Source: PCPOR2b sp965220385
GTDB lineage: Bacteria > Poribacteria > WGA-4E > PCPOR2b
NCBI GenBank assembly: GCA_965220385.1
Contig: OZ244825.1
Location: 4,836,001 to 4,900,000, forward strand
Length of the DNA stretch: 64,000 nucleotides
Reading direction: 5' to 3'
Program-made: the position numbers and the translations under genes
Shown: positions 1 through 8,930 of the stretch, one piece after another
Layout: every line of letters starts with the position of its first letter
How positions within the stretch are numbered: the first letter of the stretch is position 1
Notes under the pieces: model-generated
The model's database searches: none
Told to the model about the DNA's origin: nothing
What the model saw: the letters and a program-made list of their open reading frames with translations, nothing else

Positions 1-1
1 T

Positions 2-1369
2 ACTAAAGTTTAGACAATTTTAAGTGCAAAGAGGCAGAACAGAGGTTATCCTTTCAGAAATCACCACAATTTTGAAAGGAGCAATAATGAGCCTCATATT
101 CTGCCTCGCGAGTATTTTAACCGATTTTCGTCCGTTATTCAACAGTCAAAACTTCACCCTGTTTTGCACATTTATTGTAGGGTTTATCACTGCCCCCCGC
201 AGTGCCACAGTGACTGACATTTATCAAGCGGTTCGACCGAAAACGGGTTACCACTCACTGGTGAAGTTCCTCTCCCGTGGTAAGTGGGACGCCGATGCGG
301 TTGCTAAACATCTGATTAAGTTACTGCAAGGGTACTTTGACAATTGGGTCTACGTTTACGATGAGACGCAAGCGATAAAGACAGGAGATAAGCAATTTGG
401 TCTCCACTTTTTTAGAAATCATCGCTACCAAAAGCGCAACAGAAATCAATCGAAGTATCACTCAGGTCATCAGTTTGGCGCATTAGGCTTGCTTTGTAGC
501 ACGGTGACTGAGACGATACTGTTTCCGGTTTGGGTGAACCTGATATGTCCCAAGACAAAGCAGGATAGCAGCAACGCTGTTCTAAAGCGGATATGCGCTC
601 ACATTCCCCGTGGACTGATTATCTTTGACCGGGGGTTCAACCGGCGCAAAGTGTTTGCATGTGTGCTTGAAGCCGGGCATCATCTATTGTGTCGTGCCAA
701 GTCCAATGCGGTCTTTTACCGGTTAGCTGATGTGGCTAAGTGTCGCAAACGGGGACGCCCCAAGAAGTATGGTAAACGCCTACAACTGCGATATCTACAG
801 TATTCAACAATTGACATTGACAACAAACGGTATACCATTGCATCGGTAGTCGCTCTTACCAAAATGTGTCCACAACCCGTGCGGTTGATAGTGATGCGAA
901 CCCGACCCAAAAAGGCAAAGGCGTTTCGATACTTCTGTGTCTACACCACTGACTTGACTCTGGATTTATGTAAGGTTGTACGATATTATCAGAAAAGATG
1001 GACTATTGAGACCGCTTTTCGGGACCTAAAACAACACTTCGGGTTTGACCAATATCGGGTCAAATCTAAAAAAAGCATCAGTCGATGGGTACAACTCAGT
1101 TTCGTGGCTGTTTGTTTAACTCAATTGGTCTTTACCATCATTTCTAACACAAGCCAGCCTATAACTGTCGAGCGGGTGTGCAGGGAATTGGGCATTGATT
1201 GGTATCGACCCAAGAAGTTGACACGCGGATTGATGGTGCGTTATCTACGCGCGTTAATTGGCAAGCATCTATTTTCTGCGACAATGGCTAGACACACAAA
1301 AACGCCCAATATTCAGCACACACTTGAATGACGCACCATCAAGACAACACAAATTGTCCAAACTTTAGT
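2..1369 (+). mobile_element. IS4-type insertion sequence with terminal inverted repeats
   Basis: The transposase gene is bounded by inverted repeats: ACTAAAGTTTAGACAATTT at 2-20 and the reverse complement of ACTAAAGTTTGGACAATTT at 1351-1369, 18 of 19 matching. The element therefore fills the left edge of the window. A target-site duplication cannot be checked because the left flank lies outside. The intact reading frame and matching ends suggest a recent or still active copy. Confidence 0.85.
87..1331 (+). CDS. IS4-family DDE transposase
   Basis: This gene encodes the cut-and-paste transposase of the surrounding insertion sequence, 414 residues. Catalytic residues visible are Asp92 in YDET, Asp181 in IIFDRGF and Glu308 inside the IS4 signature Y-x2-R-x3-E-x6-K (Tyr301, Arg304, Glu308, Lys315). 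I start it at ATG 87 because AAAGGAG lies just upstream at 75-81. An in-frame ATG at 24 has no ribosome binding site and lies at the inverted repeat. No frameshift or stop interrupts the gene, so it is probably functional. Family assignment rests on the motif spacing; the exact IS subgroup is not resolved. Confidence 0.85.
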   Translation: MSLIFCLASILTDFRPLFNSQNFTLFCTFIVGFITAPRSATVTDIYQAVRPKTGYHSLVKFLSRGKWDADAVAKHLIKLLQGYFDNWVYVYDETQAIKTGDKQFGLHFFRNHRYQKRNRNQSKYHSGHQFGALGLLCSTVTETILFPVWVNLICPKTKQDSSNAVLKRICAHIPRGLIIFDRGFNRRKVFACVLEAGHHLLCRAKSNAVFYRLADVAKCRKRGRPKKYGKRLQLRYLQYSTIDIDNKRYTIASVVALTKMCPQPVRLIVMRTRPKKAKAFRYFCVYTTDLTLDLCKVVRYYQKRWTIETAFRDLKQHFGFDQYRVKSKKSISRWVQLSFVAVCLTQLVFTIISNTSQPITVERVCRELGIDWYRPKKLTRGLMVRYLRALIGKHLFSATMARHTKTPNIQHTLE

Positions 1370-1371
1370 TA

Positions 1372-1736
1372 TATTAACAGCATGGCGTTTTTGTGGCAAA
1401 TGGACTAATTGCAAGAGCCTTGCAATAGCATCTGAGCTGCTGGTAGTAGTAACCATTATAGGTAGTATGCTAATAGCCCTCATATATAATTGTAGAATCA
1501 AACGGGGCGAAAAACACTTAGATGAGTTACGCTATTCACAGCGCATCTGAAAACGTCCGATAACCCGAAGTTATCAGACATCTCGGGGCGGGCGACTCCT
1601 TGCTCAGGTGAAAGGTGGACTAAAAGAACTTCGCAATCCGTTTGCTGATTCTCTCTGTTAGGGAGAGGCGAGGTGGCGGGAGTTGGTTCAGGAGTACACT
1701 ATTCTGCCGATCAAAACGTAGCCCAGGAGATTCTCC
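1372..1736. other. Intergenic gap between IS and MFS gene
   Basis: No convincing gene is seen in these 365 bases. There is a short hairpin GATAACccgaaGTTATC at 1559-1575 without a T run. The last bases hold AGGAGA (1724-1729), the ribosome binding site of the next gene. Confidence 0.5.
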
Positions 1737-3008
1737 TTGAGCACAACAACAGCCAACAGCAGCGAATCAATTGGATACCGCGAGCTAATCCGCGGCAACC
1801 GCAACTTTCGCCTGCTCTGGTTTGGACAGATTATCAGTCTCTTGGGGGATTGGTTCAACTTTGTCGCTTCCGCTTCACTCATCGCAATACTCACCCAGTC
1901 CGGATTCGCCGTCGGCAGCCTCTTCGTCGTCCGTATGCTCGCCCCATTCTTCATCAGTCCCATCGCTGGGGTGGTCGCCGACCGTTATAACCGAAAACAT
2001 ACCCTCATCATAACCGACCTAACGCGTGCTGTAGCCGCATTCGGCTTCCTTTTCGTTCGGACCGCCGACCATGTTTGGCTCCTTTACGTCCTCACCGCCC
2101 TCCAACTCGGTATCAGCGGCTTCTTCTTCCCCACACGCAATGCAATTTTACCCGATATAGTCTCATCACAAGGACTCGGCGCTGCCAACGCCTTGGGGTC
2201 CGCGACATGGTCGGTTATGCTCGCTGTGGGCGCTGCCATCGGCGGAATAGTGTCCGGCGCGTGGGGCATCTACCCCGCCTTTGTCATTGACGGCTTGACC
2301 TTTCTCCTCTCTGCTGCATTCATCATTCCCATTAAACTTGATGTGAAACCCGCCCCCACGGCATCGGACAAAACGATGGGGGCTGCCGTCAAGGAGTACC
2401 TCGACGGTTTACGTTATCTCGGAAGGCACACCGATACACTGGTCGTTGCGCTGCATAAAGCCGCCAGCGCGCTGATGATGGGGTCCGGATCTCAGGTCGC
2501 AATGGTTGTCATCGCCAAAGATATCTTTGTAATTGGAGAAGGTGGGGGTATCAGTCTCGGTCTGATGCTTGGGATGGGCGGCATCGGAACAGGGATCGGT
2601 CCCATTATCGCGCGTCATTTTACCGGCGATCGGGATCGTCCGTTACGGTACGCCATCATTTTGGGCTATCTGATGGGGGCTGTGGGACTGGCAATCGTCG
2701 CGCCGATGATCCAATTCGGTTGGGTGCTTCTGGGGGTCACCCTCCGCGGAATTGGCGGGGGAATTGTATGGGTGTTCTCAACACAACTTTTGTTGCAGCT
2801 CGCCCCCAACCAGGTGCGCGGACGGGTCTTCTCCACCGACTATGCCCTGTTTACACTGATGAGTGCTATCGGCTCTGCGGTTGCGGGTGGAGCACTCGAC
2901 GCTTCACTGAGCATCCCTGCAATCTTCTGGTGGATGGCGGGTCTGACGGTGATCCCAGCGGTTCTGTGGGCGGCATGGCTGGGCGAAGGAACAAAACGTG
3001 ATGCGTGA
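1737..3008 (+). CDS. MFS transporter, probable drug or siderophore exporter
   Basis: A 423-residue major facilitator superfamily protein with about twelve hydrophobic segments, resembling the EntS/macrolide-efflux (MFS_3) branch. The N-terminal stretch (FRLLWFGQIISLLGDWFNFVA) and the loop motif ADRYNRKHTL, a version of the GxxxDrxxRR loop 2-3 signature, support this. It would export small molecules across the inner membrane; the substrate cannot be told. The start is TTG at 1737, chosen because AGGAGA lies 8-13 bases upstream and no in-frame ATG precedes the first membrane segment. It sits alone between the IS and a convergent gene. Confidence 0.8.
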   Translation: MSTTTANSSESIGYRELIRGNRNFRLLWFGQIISLLGDWFNFVASASLIAILTQSGFAVGSLFVVRMLAPFFISPIAGVVADRYNRKHTLIITDLTRAVAAFGFLFVRTADHVWLLYVLTALQLGISGFFFPTRNAILPDIVSSQGLGAANALGSATWSVMLAVGAAIGGIVSGAWGIYPAFVIDGLTFLLSAAFIIPIKLDVKPAPTASDKTMGAAVKEYLDGLRYLGRHTDTLVVALHKAASALMMGSGSQVAMVVIAKDIFVIGEGGGISLGLMLGMGGIGTGIGPIIARHFTGDRDRPLRYAIILGYLMGAVGLAIVAPMIQFGWVLLGVTLRGIGGGIVWVFSTQLLLQLAPNQVRGRVFSTDYALFTLMSAIGSAVAGGALDASLSIPAIFWWMAGLTVIPAVLWAAWLGEGTKRDA

Positions 3009-3196
3009 AACGTAAAACGTGAAAGGAGCAAAAGTCGAGTTAGGCACATAATAGGCGCACGAAATCTCGATGCTTCATCGGGGAACGCCTAAGGAAGACC
3101 AGAAGACGTGAAAAGGAACGCAAAGACGCAATGTCGCAAAAAAAAGAAATTATTAATTCATCCTTGCGTCTTAGCGCCCTTGCGTTAAGATAGGTT

Positions 3197-3907
3197 TCAC
3201 TCACCGAATCCCAGACTGCGGAGATGTGCGACCGCTTGCTTCATATCCCCGGGCGCCTGCATAATCCACGGTCCCTGAAAACCCACATCCTCAAGAACCC
3301 CCTTGACACCAGCAAAATCCACCGACCCTGTGCCAAGTGTGGGGAAATCCCATTCGTCAAAATTACCGCTATGGTCCTTCAGATGGGCACTCACAACATA
3401 CTGTGCAATCTTTTTCAATTCCGTAACGGCATCCGCCCCATCTGTATAGAAACTAATATTCCCCGTATCGTAATTGATTCTCACATTCGGGTGGTCGGTC
3501 GCGTCCATGGTTTTCAGCGCAACCTCGGCATTATGGACCAGCGATGGATGCGTTTCAAGTGCGACAGTGATGCCACGCTGCGCCGCCTCATCGCCCATCG
3601 TTTTCAGCCAATCGCAGACCTTTGGTCTCATTTCTTCATCGGCTTTGATGCTACTAAGCGCGAGATCTATGCCCATTTTGACCGCCGCATCAAACGCGTT
3701 TACCCACGCCTGGCTTGCCGCCTCAGTCGCGACAGTATCCTCTTCGAGATATAACGCGGTCAATCCGATGGCTTGCAGCCCCTTCGCTTTGAGATCTGCC
3801 TGAAGTTCTTCGACCTTGTCAGGTTCAGGGGCACCGACTTGAACATATCGGATGCCGTGTTCTAAAAGCTCTGCACCGCCCCCTATATTCGCCAATACGT
3901 TTGCCAT
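3197..3907 (-). CDS. Sugar phosphate isomerase/epimerase-like TIM barrel
   Basis: A 236-residue protein of the xylose isomerase-like TIM barrel (AP endonuclease 2) superfamily. Metal-ligand type motifs are visible: VALETHPSLV near residue 135, INYDTGN near 165 and VSAHLKDHSG near 190, ending with GSVDFAGV and the helix typical of the family. Members isomerise or epimerise sugars or sugar acids. It is shorter than the usual 260-290 residues, with the first barrel strand apparently missing or divergent. The ATG at 3907 is preceded by AAAGGAG. It is transcribed opposite to the neighbouring catabolic genes. Confidence 0.75.
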   Translation of the reverse strand: MANVLANIGGGAELLEHGIRYVQVGAPEPDKVEELQADLKAKGLQAIGLTALYLEEDTVATEAASQAWVNAFDAAVKMGIDLALSSIKADEEMRPKVCDWLKTMGDEAAQRGITVALETHPSLVHNAEVALKTMDATDHPNVRINYDTGNISFYTDGADAVTELKKIAQYVVSAHLKDHSGNFDEWDFPTLGTGSVDFAGVKGVLEDVGFQGPWIMQAPGDMKQAVAHLRSLGFGE

Positions 3908-3983
3908 ACTGACTCCTTTCTGCGCGGGTGAAACCGCGCTTCCGCTCTCCCCGACTTATACACTTTGTGCGTGATGGTGTACT

Positions 3984-4012
3984 ATCTTACACCCTTGGCG
4001 GATGGATCGCAA
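3984..4012 (-). promoter_or_regulatory. Candidate sigma-70 promoter for the 3197-3907 gene
   Basis: On the minus strand TTGCGA (4007-4012) and TAAGAT (3984-3989) are separated by 17 bases, about 75 bases upstream of the ATG. The match is reasonable but unproven. Confidence 0.45.
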
Positions 4013-4039
4013 GCCGTTTGTTGAGTTGGTCTAAATTTT

Positions 4040-4068
4040 TTGCCCTTTTTTTCTAATCGTGCTATAAT
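4040..4068 (+). promoter_or_regulatory. Candidate sigma-70 promoter for the first PhyH gene
   Basis: TTGCCC (4040-4045) and a perfect TATAAT (4063-4068) are separated by 17 bases, about 60 bases before the ATG at 4127. It is divergent from the promoter on the other strand. Confidence 0.6.
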
Positions 4069-4126
4069 GTCTGCTCAATTGCCAAAGTTTTTTCCGCCGC
4101 CAAATGAGTGAGGAACGGTTTGCAAC

Positions 4127-4999
4127 ATGCTTAACGATTCACAAATTGGGACATTCAAAGAAGAAGGCTACCTGATCATCGAGAACCTTTTCACCGATGA
4201 CGATCTACGCCCCGTGAAGGACGAGTTCAGCATCGTTGTCGAGGGGCAGGCGCAGCAACTACATCAAGCTGGGCGGCTGAGTGATTTGTACAAAAACGAG
4301 TCATTTGAACGGCGTCTGGCAAAAATTGCTGCCGAAGCACCCGAAGCGACTTCAGCACTACAAACCCGTGCCCATAAAGACGAGGCATTCTTTCAGTTCC
4401 TGAAACACCCCAAAATTCTTGACCGGGTTGAGTCGCTGGTGGGTCCCGATATCCTGTGCCACCCCTCCTACAACATCCATCCACGCCTACCGGGAGGATA
4501 TACCACCCCGCATCAGGATGCCGGATTTTACCTGCCCGATGGCGATGAGACGTTGATTCTGGCATGCCTGATACCGCTCGTTGATACCACGCCTGAAAAT
4601 GGGTGTCTATGGGTCGCCCCACGCCGACATAAGGAAGGCGTTTTGCGCCATGTCTGGGGCGAGGATGGACTAAACATCTCCCCTGAAGAGCTCTCAGAGG
4701 AAGAACGACAACCAGTGCCTACAAAGGTAGGCAGCATGGTGATGTTTACCAGTATGACGCCGCACGGTTCGCAGGTTAATAATACAGATACCATCCGTTG
4801 GAGTATGGATCTGCGCTACCAAGCACTGGGGAAGCCCACGGGACGTTGGTATGTCCCCGGCTTTGTCGCCCGGAGCCGCTCCAACCCTGAATTAGAAACA
4901 CCGAACTGCACGGCGTGGATTGCTGAAGTGGAACGCGTCGAACAGAAGGCGAATAAATACCCCGAATGGCCACGTTACCGTTGGCCCCAGACATCATAA
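4127..4999 (+). CDS. Phytanoyl-CoA dioxygenase (PhyH) family protein
   Basis: A 290-residue Fe(II)/2-oxoglutarate dioxygenase of the PhyH family. The facial triad is His129-x-Asp131 (TPHQDAGFY) and His213 (MTPHGSQVN); Arg224 is a candidate for binding the 2-oxoglutarate carboxylate. The N-terminal helix FKEEGYLIIENLF is typical of the family. Bacterial members hydroxylate small organic molecules rather than phytanoyl-CoA; the substrate here is unknown. Its own promoter precedes it and a repeat element follows, so it appears monocistronic. It is one of three PhyH genes in this window. Confidence 0.85.
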   Translation: MLNDSQIGTFKEEGYLIIENLFTDDDLRPVKDEFSIVVEGQAQQLHQAGRLSDLYKNESFERRLAKIAAEAPEATSALQTRAHKDEAFFQFLKHPKILDRVESLVGPDILCHPSYNIHPRLPGGYTTPHQDAGFYLPDGDETLILACLIPLVDTTPENGCLWVAPRRHKEGVLRHVWGEDGLNISPEELSEEERQPVPTKVGSMVMFTSMTPHGSQVNNTDTIRWSMDLRYQALGKPTGRWYVPGFVARSRSNPELETPNCTAWIAEVERVEQKANKYPEWPRYRWPQTS

Positions 5000-5017
5000 A
5001 TAACCTAAGCTCGTTGG

Positions 5018-5166
5018 CTCATGTAAAAAGAAAGTGTAAGTCCCGATTCATCGAGGATTCCGTGCCGTTCCGAGCATTCCGATGAAATCGGAACTAGCGG
5101 AACGCGAAGAGAAACCGAGTTTTTTCTTCAAAACTCGGTTTCTGTTGCACCATTTCTTAACATGAG
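5018..5166. repeat. MITE-like palindromic repeat, family A, long copy
   Basis: A perfect 14-bp stem (5110-5123 with 5130-5143, loop TTCTTC) carrying AGAAACCGAGTTTT sits between outer arms CTCATGTAAAAAGAAAGTG (5018-5036) and an approximate inverted copy ending at 5166. The same core and arms recur at 12639-12726, the core alone at 6146-6179 and 52628-52660, and half of it at 18018-18060. Between the left arm and the core is extra sequence including a short inverted repeat. Confidence 0.7.
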
Positions 5167-5190
5167 GCACTTGCTCAAAGGAATTTCTCT

Positions 5191-6003
5191 ATGGTCCGAA
5201 TCCCAATAACCATGTGCCACGGCATCAGGCATGACGGCGACTATCCATTGACCGCGGACCATCTCGACAGACTGGTGAAAATTGCTGCCGAACTGAACTT
5301 TGAATCCATCAACTACGATCAGCTTTTTCAATGGTTCCAAGAGGGAGAGGAGTTGCCGCATCGACCGATCATGTTTGATTTCGATCACCCTGTGAAGTCG
5401 ATGCGTTATGAGATACACGATGTCCTGAACAAATACGGCTACGCTGGAAATCTGTTTGTCAATACCGGACCGGTGGACGAACTTTACGCCAAGCCTATGC
5501 CGCCAGATTCCCTCCGTGAGACTATGACCTGGGACGAAATAGGACAACTCATAGAAAGCGGTTGGCATATTGGGGCACATACGGTAACGCATCCGAACCT
5601 GTCTGAGCTCTCCCTTGAGGATGTGTCCGGCGAAAAATTACGGGCGGAACTGGAACAATGCGACGAAACATTGAAAAAGCATCTCGGAATCATGCCAAAA
5701 GACTTCGCCTTTACAGGCACAAGTTGGAGCAGTATCGCAGAACGTGAAGTCTCAAAAAGATATCGGTTTGGCAGGCTCTGGATCGTGGGAACAGAATATC
5801 AAGTTGATGGCAAGAGGACGAGATACGCCGATCTCGTCGGGGTTGATGGTCCCGACGAAGCGGATGGTGGGCCGCCAATAGCGGCGCGTTATATCACAAA
5901 GGATTCGCCCCCTCACCGTTTGCCGTCAATGGAAATTCAGAGACCGCTGATTTATGACACCGATGCGTTTCGCCGCTACCTTGAAGGCGCACTAAGGACT
6001 TAA
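5191..6003 (+). CDS. Polysaccharide deacetylase (NodB) domain protein
   Basis: A 270-residue carbohydrate esterase 4 type protein. Motif 1 appears as MFDFDHPV near residue 67 in place of the usual TFDD, and motif 2 is HTVTHP near residue 131, giving the metal-binding Asp-His-His set. No signal peptide is evident, so it is probably cytosolic. Family members remove N- or O-acetyl groups from polysaccharides, or act on related amides. ATG 5191 follows AAAGGAA. It lies between a PhyH gene and an SDR gene, each separated by repeats, so it seems to be its own transcription unit. Confidence 0.75.
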   Translation: MVRIPITMCHGIRHDGDYPLTADHLDRLVKIAAELNFESINYDQLFQWFQEGEELPHRPIMFDFDHPVKSMRYEIHDVLNKYGYAGNLFVNTGPVDELYAKPMPPDSLRETMTWDEIGQLIESGWHIGAHTVTHPNLSELSLEDVSGEKLRAELEQCDETLKKHLGIMPKDFAFTGTSWSSIAEREVSKRYRFGRLWIVGTEYQVDGKRTRYADLVGVDGPDEADGGPPIAARYITKDSPPHRLPSMEIQRPLIYDTDAFRRYLEGALRT

Positions 6004-6386
6004 CGGAATTCCCGTACAACCTCCTTATATATCGGGAATTTACAATGAATTGCGTAACTTATAGTAGATCTCAGAATTAACTAGGGCGTATTGACATTTT
6101 GCTTTTGCTGTCGCGAGAAACGCTCAAATCACCGGAAAAGACGCCAGAAACCGAGTTTTTTCTTCAAAACTCGGTTTCTTTTCTGGGGTTTTACGTCAGT
6201 GAACCGATTTATGTCTCTCTATTATCTGGTCACAATGAAATGTCAACAGAACCTAGACACTGTAGCGTCCCGACGTGTCGGGATTAGTTTGCGTCCCTCG
6301 GATCACAATCTAACAGATCGTGTTACAAAAGATTATCTTTTAATCTCTATTTATCTTTAGAATTCATCATAGAAGGAAGCAAATAA
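6004..6386. other. Repeat-filled gap between deacetylase and SDR genes
   Basis: No gene is supported here. The gap holds a family A hairpin core (6146-6179) and a short palindrome TCCCGACGTGTCGGGA at 6268-6283. The final bases contain GAAGGA, the ribosome binding site for the SDR gene at 6387. Short open frames across the repeat have no ribosome binding sites or family features. Confidence 0.55.
6146..6179. repeat. Family A palindromic repeat, core only
   Basis: A 34-base hairpin identical to the cores at 5110-5143 and 12662-12695: 14-bp perfect stem with loop TTCTTC. The outer arms found at the two longer copies are absent. It could act as a transcription terminator for the preceding gene, since T runs occur on both sides of the loop, but the repeated identity suggests a mobile or selfish origin. 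Confidence 0.7.
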
Positions 6387-7154
6387 ATGGCATCAATCGA
6401 TTTTTCATTGACCGACAAGGTTGTTCTCGTAACCGGCGCAGGGAAAGGCATCGGCAAAGAGATCGCGCTCGCTTGTGCGGACGCCGGAGCCGACATCGTC
6501 GCAGGAAGCCGCACCGTCAGTGAAGTTGAACAGGTAGCGGAACAAGTTCGCAAAGCGGGTCAACGCACAGAAGCGTGGCATCTGGACGTTGCGGACGTTT
6601 CAAGCATTGAGGGATTTGTGGGTAAAACACTCGACGCCTTTGGCAGAATTGATGTGTTAGTCAACAATGCCGGGGTCAACAAGGTCCAGCCCGCGCTTGA
6701 TGTCACCGAAGAGGATTTCGACTACATCGCGGACGTAAACTTTAAGGGCACCTTCTTCATGAGCCAGCTGACGGCGAAGTCGATGATTGAGAACGGTATT
6801 CGGGGGCGCATCATCAACATCAGTTCGCAGGTCGGTGTTGTCGGTGGACCACTTCGAGCGCCCTACAGCGGCGCGAAAGGTGCCGTCTGTCTACTCACCA
6901 AATCGTTAGCCGCGGAATGGGCACCGCACGGCATCACAGTCAACTCGGTCGCACCAACCGTTACCCGCACGCCCCTTTCAGAAGGGGCACTGAAAAATCC
7001 CGAATTTCAGAAGATGGTAACCGAAAATGTTCTGATGGGGCGGATCGCAGAACCGGAAGAAATCGCAGCAGCGGTCATCTACCTCGCAAGCGACATAGCC
7101 GGTATGGTCACCGGACACACACATCTCGTCGATGGCGGCTGGACCGCGGTTTGA
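6387..7154 (+). CDS. Short-chain dehydrogenase/reductase
   Basis: A 255-residue classical SDR oxidoreductase. The NAD(P)-binding motif TGAGKGIG is at residues 16-23, NNAG at 93-96, the catalytic Ser near 146-147 (INISS) and Tyr160-x3-Lys164. The C-terminal VDGGW motif is typical of gluconate 5-dehydrogenase and 3-oxoacyl-ACP reductase type members. In this neighbourhood of sugar enzymes, a polyol or sugar-acid dehydrogenase role is more likely (inference). ATG 6387 is preceded by GAAGGA with good spacing. Confidence 0.85.
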   Translation: MASIDFSLTDKVVLVTGAGKGIGKEIALACADAGADIVAGSRTVSEVEQVAEQVRKAGQRTEAWHLDVADVSSIEGFVGKTLDAFGRIDVLVNNAGVNKVQPALDVTEEDFDYIADVNFKGTFFMSQLTAKSMIENGIRGRIINISSQVGVVGGPLRAPYSGAKGAVCLLTKSLAAEWAPHGITVNSVAPTVTRTPLSEGALKNPEFQKMVTENVLMGRIAEPEEIAAAVIYLASDIAGMVTGHTHLVDGGWTAV

Positions 7155-7172
7155 CGGCATGAATTATATTGC

Positions 7173-7357
7173 CCCCAGACCCGGTAGTTGCAGTTTCTAA
7201 CCGCACCTACCGGTCTCCCGTTTGGTAGGCGCTGTTTCCAACTGCGCCGTTTCAACTCGTTTGGCATAAGCGGCACGTCCATCTCGGTACCTGTTTGGTA
7301 GGCGCTGTTTCTAACTGCGCCGATGCGATACGGGTGGAAACCGCAACTACCGGGGGC
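7173..7357. repeat. Inverted-ended repeat with internal direct repeats, family D
   Basis: The ends are inverted copies: CCGGTAGTTGCAGTTT near 7181-7196 and the reverse complement of CCGGTAGTTGCGGTTT near 7338-7353. Inside, the motif TTTGGTAGGCGCTGTTTC is found twice (7221-7248 and 7294-7321 in longer form, one difference in 28, spacing 73 bases). No coding content is seen. Confidence 0.6.
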
Positions 7358-7433
7358 GAAAGTGTTTATCTGTTTTTAGAATTCACCATAGTAAGGTTCG
7401 GATCAGGGGATCAGAATAGGAAAGGCAAGAACA

Positions 7434-8297
7434 ATGGCAAAACTAACCTCAAACGGCATACCGCTTGATATGTCATCGGAGGCATTCGGTGAGATGCGCG
7501 AATCGAATGATATTCTTGACGACACCCCCGCCTTAAGGGACCGAATGGGGGAGGACGGTTACCTCTTAATCCGCGACTATTTGGATCTGGAGTGGGTCAT
7601 GGACGCCCGTCGATCCGTGCTTGAGGTGCTAGCCGAACATAAAATGCTCGACGAGAAATACCCCCTCATGGAGGCGCAGGCAGCAAAGAGTGATCAAGAA
7701 ACATTTCGATCTGCGATCGGCAGTCGCGCAGCGTTGGGAAAATTGCCTGCCGTGCAGAGGTTGGTGCATTCCGGCCGGATGATCGACTTCTACACCGCAT
7801 TCCTCGGCGGAGAGGTCAGATCCTTTGATTTTATCTGGATGCGCGTGATGGGTCCCGGCAGATCCAGTGCACCGCACTACGACATCGTGTACATGGGACG
7901 AGGCACCACGAACCTATACACCTCGTGGACACCCCTAGGAGATGCTCCCTTGAGCGATGCCTCGCTGATGGTGCTTGAAAACTCCCACCGTCTGGAGGAG
8001 CTCAAATCAACCTACGGACAGATGGACGTAGATAAGAAAGGTAACTGGAAAAAATCGGGCGGGAGCTTCGGCAAAGACCCCGCAGCGATTCAGCAGGAGT
8101 TTGGAGGGCGTTGGCTCACAACAGACTTCCGCGCCGGAGATCTGCTGGTGTTCAGTATGTACACAATGCACTGCTCGCTCGACAATCGCTCGGATCGGAT
8201 TCGACTGTCTTCGGACACGCGGTACCAACTGGCATCGGAGCCGGTAGATGAGCGTTGGATCGGCGAAAACCCGATCGCCCATTCTGTGCGAGAATAG
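7434..8297 (+). CDS. Phytanoyl-CoA dioxygenase (PhyH) family protein
   Basis: A 287-residue member of the PhyH Fe(II)/2-oxoglutarate dioxygenases. The iron ligands are His148-x-Asp150 (SAPHYDIVY) and His246 (TMHCSLDN), with Arg255 or Arg257 available for 2-oxoglutarate. It is only distantly similar to the 4127 gene and carries an insert around residues 185-230 between the two halves of the jelly roll. Substrate unknown. It is followed after a repeat by a cupin gene and a sugar isomerase gene on the same strand. Confidence 0.85.
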   Translation: MAKLTSNGIPLDMSSEAFGEMRESNDILDDTPALRDRMGEDGYLLIRDYLDLEWVMDARRSVLEVLAEHKMLDEKYPLMEAQAAKSDQETFRSAIGSRAALGKLPAVQRLVHSGRMIDFYTAFLGGEVRSFDFIWMRVMGPGRSSAPHYDIVYMGRGTTNLYTSWTPLGDAPLSDASLMVLENSHRLEELKSTYGQMDVDKKGNWKKSGGSFGKDPAAIQQEFGGRWLTTDFRAGDLLVFSMYTMHCSLDNRSDRIRLSSDTRYQLASEPVDERWIGENPIAHSVRE

Positions 8298-8332
8298 GTG
8301 CGAGATACTATAGTAGATTGTCGTGGATTCAT

Positions 8333-8471
8333 CCCGCTCGGCTTGGATAGACATATCCAAGCCCTCCCGTATATGTGCAGTGGATTTGTCAATCCACTGC
8401 GAGCGGTGATTGACTTAGTAACTCACATTCTCCCGGCTTGCAACGTACTCTATAAGTAGCAGCTTGAGTTA
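8333..8471. repeat. Two-hairpin dispersed repeat, family B, copy 1
   Basis: Two perfect hairpins in series: CTTGGATAgacaTATCCAAG at 8342-8361 and a stem GCAGTGGATT with its complement at 8377-8400. Flanking CCCGCTCGG on the left and GCGAGCGGTGA on the right also pair. The same arrangement is found at 18990-19065 and 47727-47888, and the latter also shares the downstream tail (TTGCAACGT...CTATAA). Confidence 0.75.
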
Positions 8472-8517
8472 CCATGTACAACCGATAACAGCTTCACTAA
8501 CCAAGCAGGAGGTCATC

Positions 8518-8886
8518 ATGATTATACGAAACTGGCGTGACTCAATCCCCTATGTCGGGCACGAGAGTAAAATTATTTGGCCCATATTGACCCGCGCAGA
8601 GAGCGAAAACGCCGATCCGCCGGAAGTCGCGTGTCTGCAAGGGTTGAGCAATTTCACGCGCCACGTCGTTCAAGGACGTATCACAACGGATTACCACGAC
8701 CATCAAGACAAAGAACAGGTCTACTACTTCATCAAAGGGCGGGGCAAAATGTTGATTGATGGTAAGGAATACCCGGTAACAGCGGGTGATGCCGTACATC
8801 TACCGCCCAAGACAAAGCACGGCGTCATCAATGACGGCGAAGATGAAATTGAGTACCTGAACATCAGCGCACCTGTTGAGCAATAA
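8518..8886 (+). CDS. Small single-domain cupin protein
   Basis: A 122-residue cupin. The first cupin motif is seen as DYHDHQDKEQVYYFIKGRG (HDH and Glu ligands, about residues 60-80) and the second as GDAVHLPPKTKHGVIND (about residues 94-110), giving a metal site of three His and one Glu. Such proteins are often sugar or sugar-acid isomerases or sensors. I start at ATG 8518 because AGGAGG lies at 8507-8512; a TTG 54 bases upstream is in frame but lacks a ribosome binding site. Placed just before a TIM-barrel isomerase on the same strand. Confidence 0.8.
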   Translation: MIIRNWRDSIPYVGHESKIIWPILTRAESENADPPEVACLQGLSNFTRHVVQGRITTDYHDHQDKEQVYYFIKGRGKMLIDGKEYPVTAGDAVHLPPKTKHGVINDGEDEIEYLNISAPVEQ

Positions 8887-8930
8887 TTCAGGGACGCAAT
8901 CCTTCTCTACATTCCAGCTAAGGAGTCTTT

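Noticed and set aside
4227..4622. 131-residue minus-strand frame
   Set aside because: It lies fully inside a well-supported PhyH gene on the other strand and shows no family features.
6091..6360. Small protein in the gap before the SDR gene
   Set aside because: The frame runs across a family A hairpin, has no ribosome binding site and no domain features.
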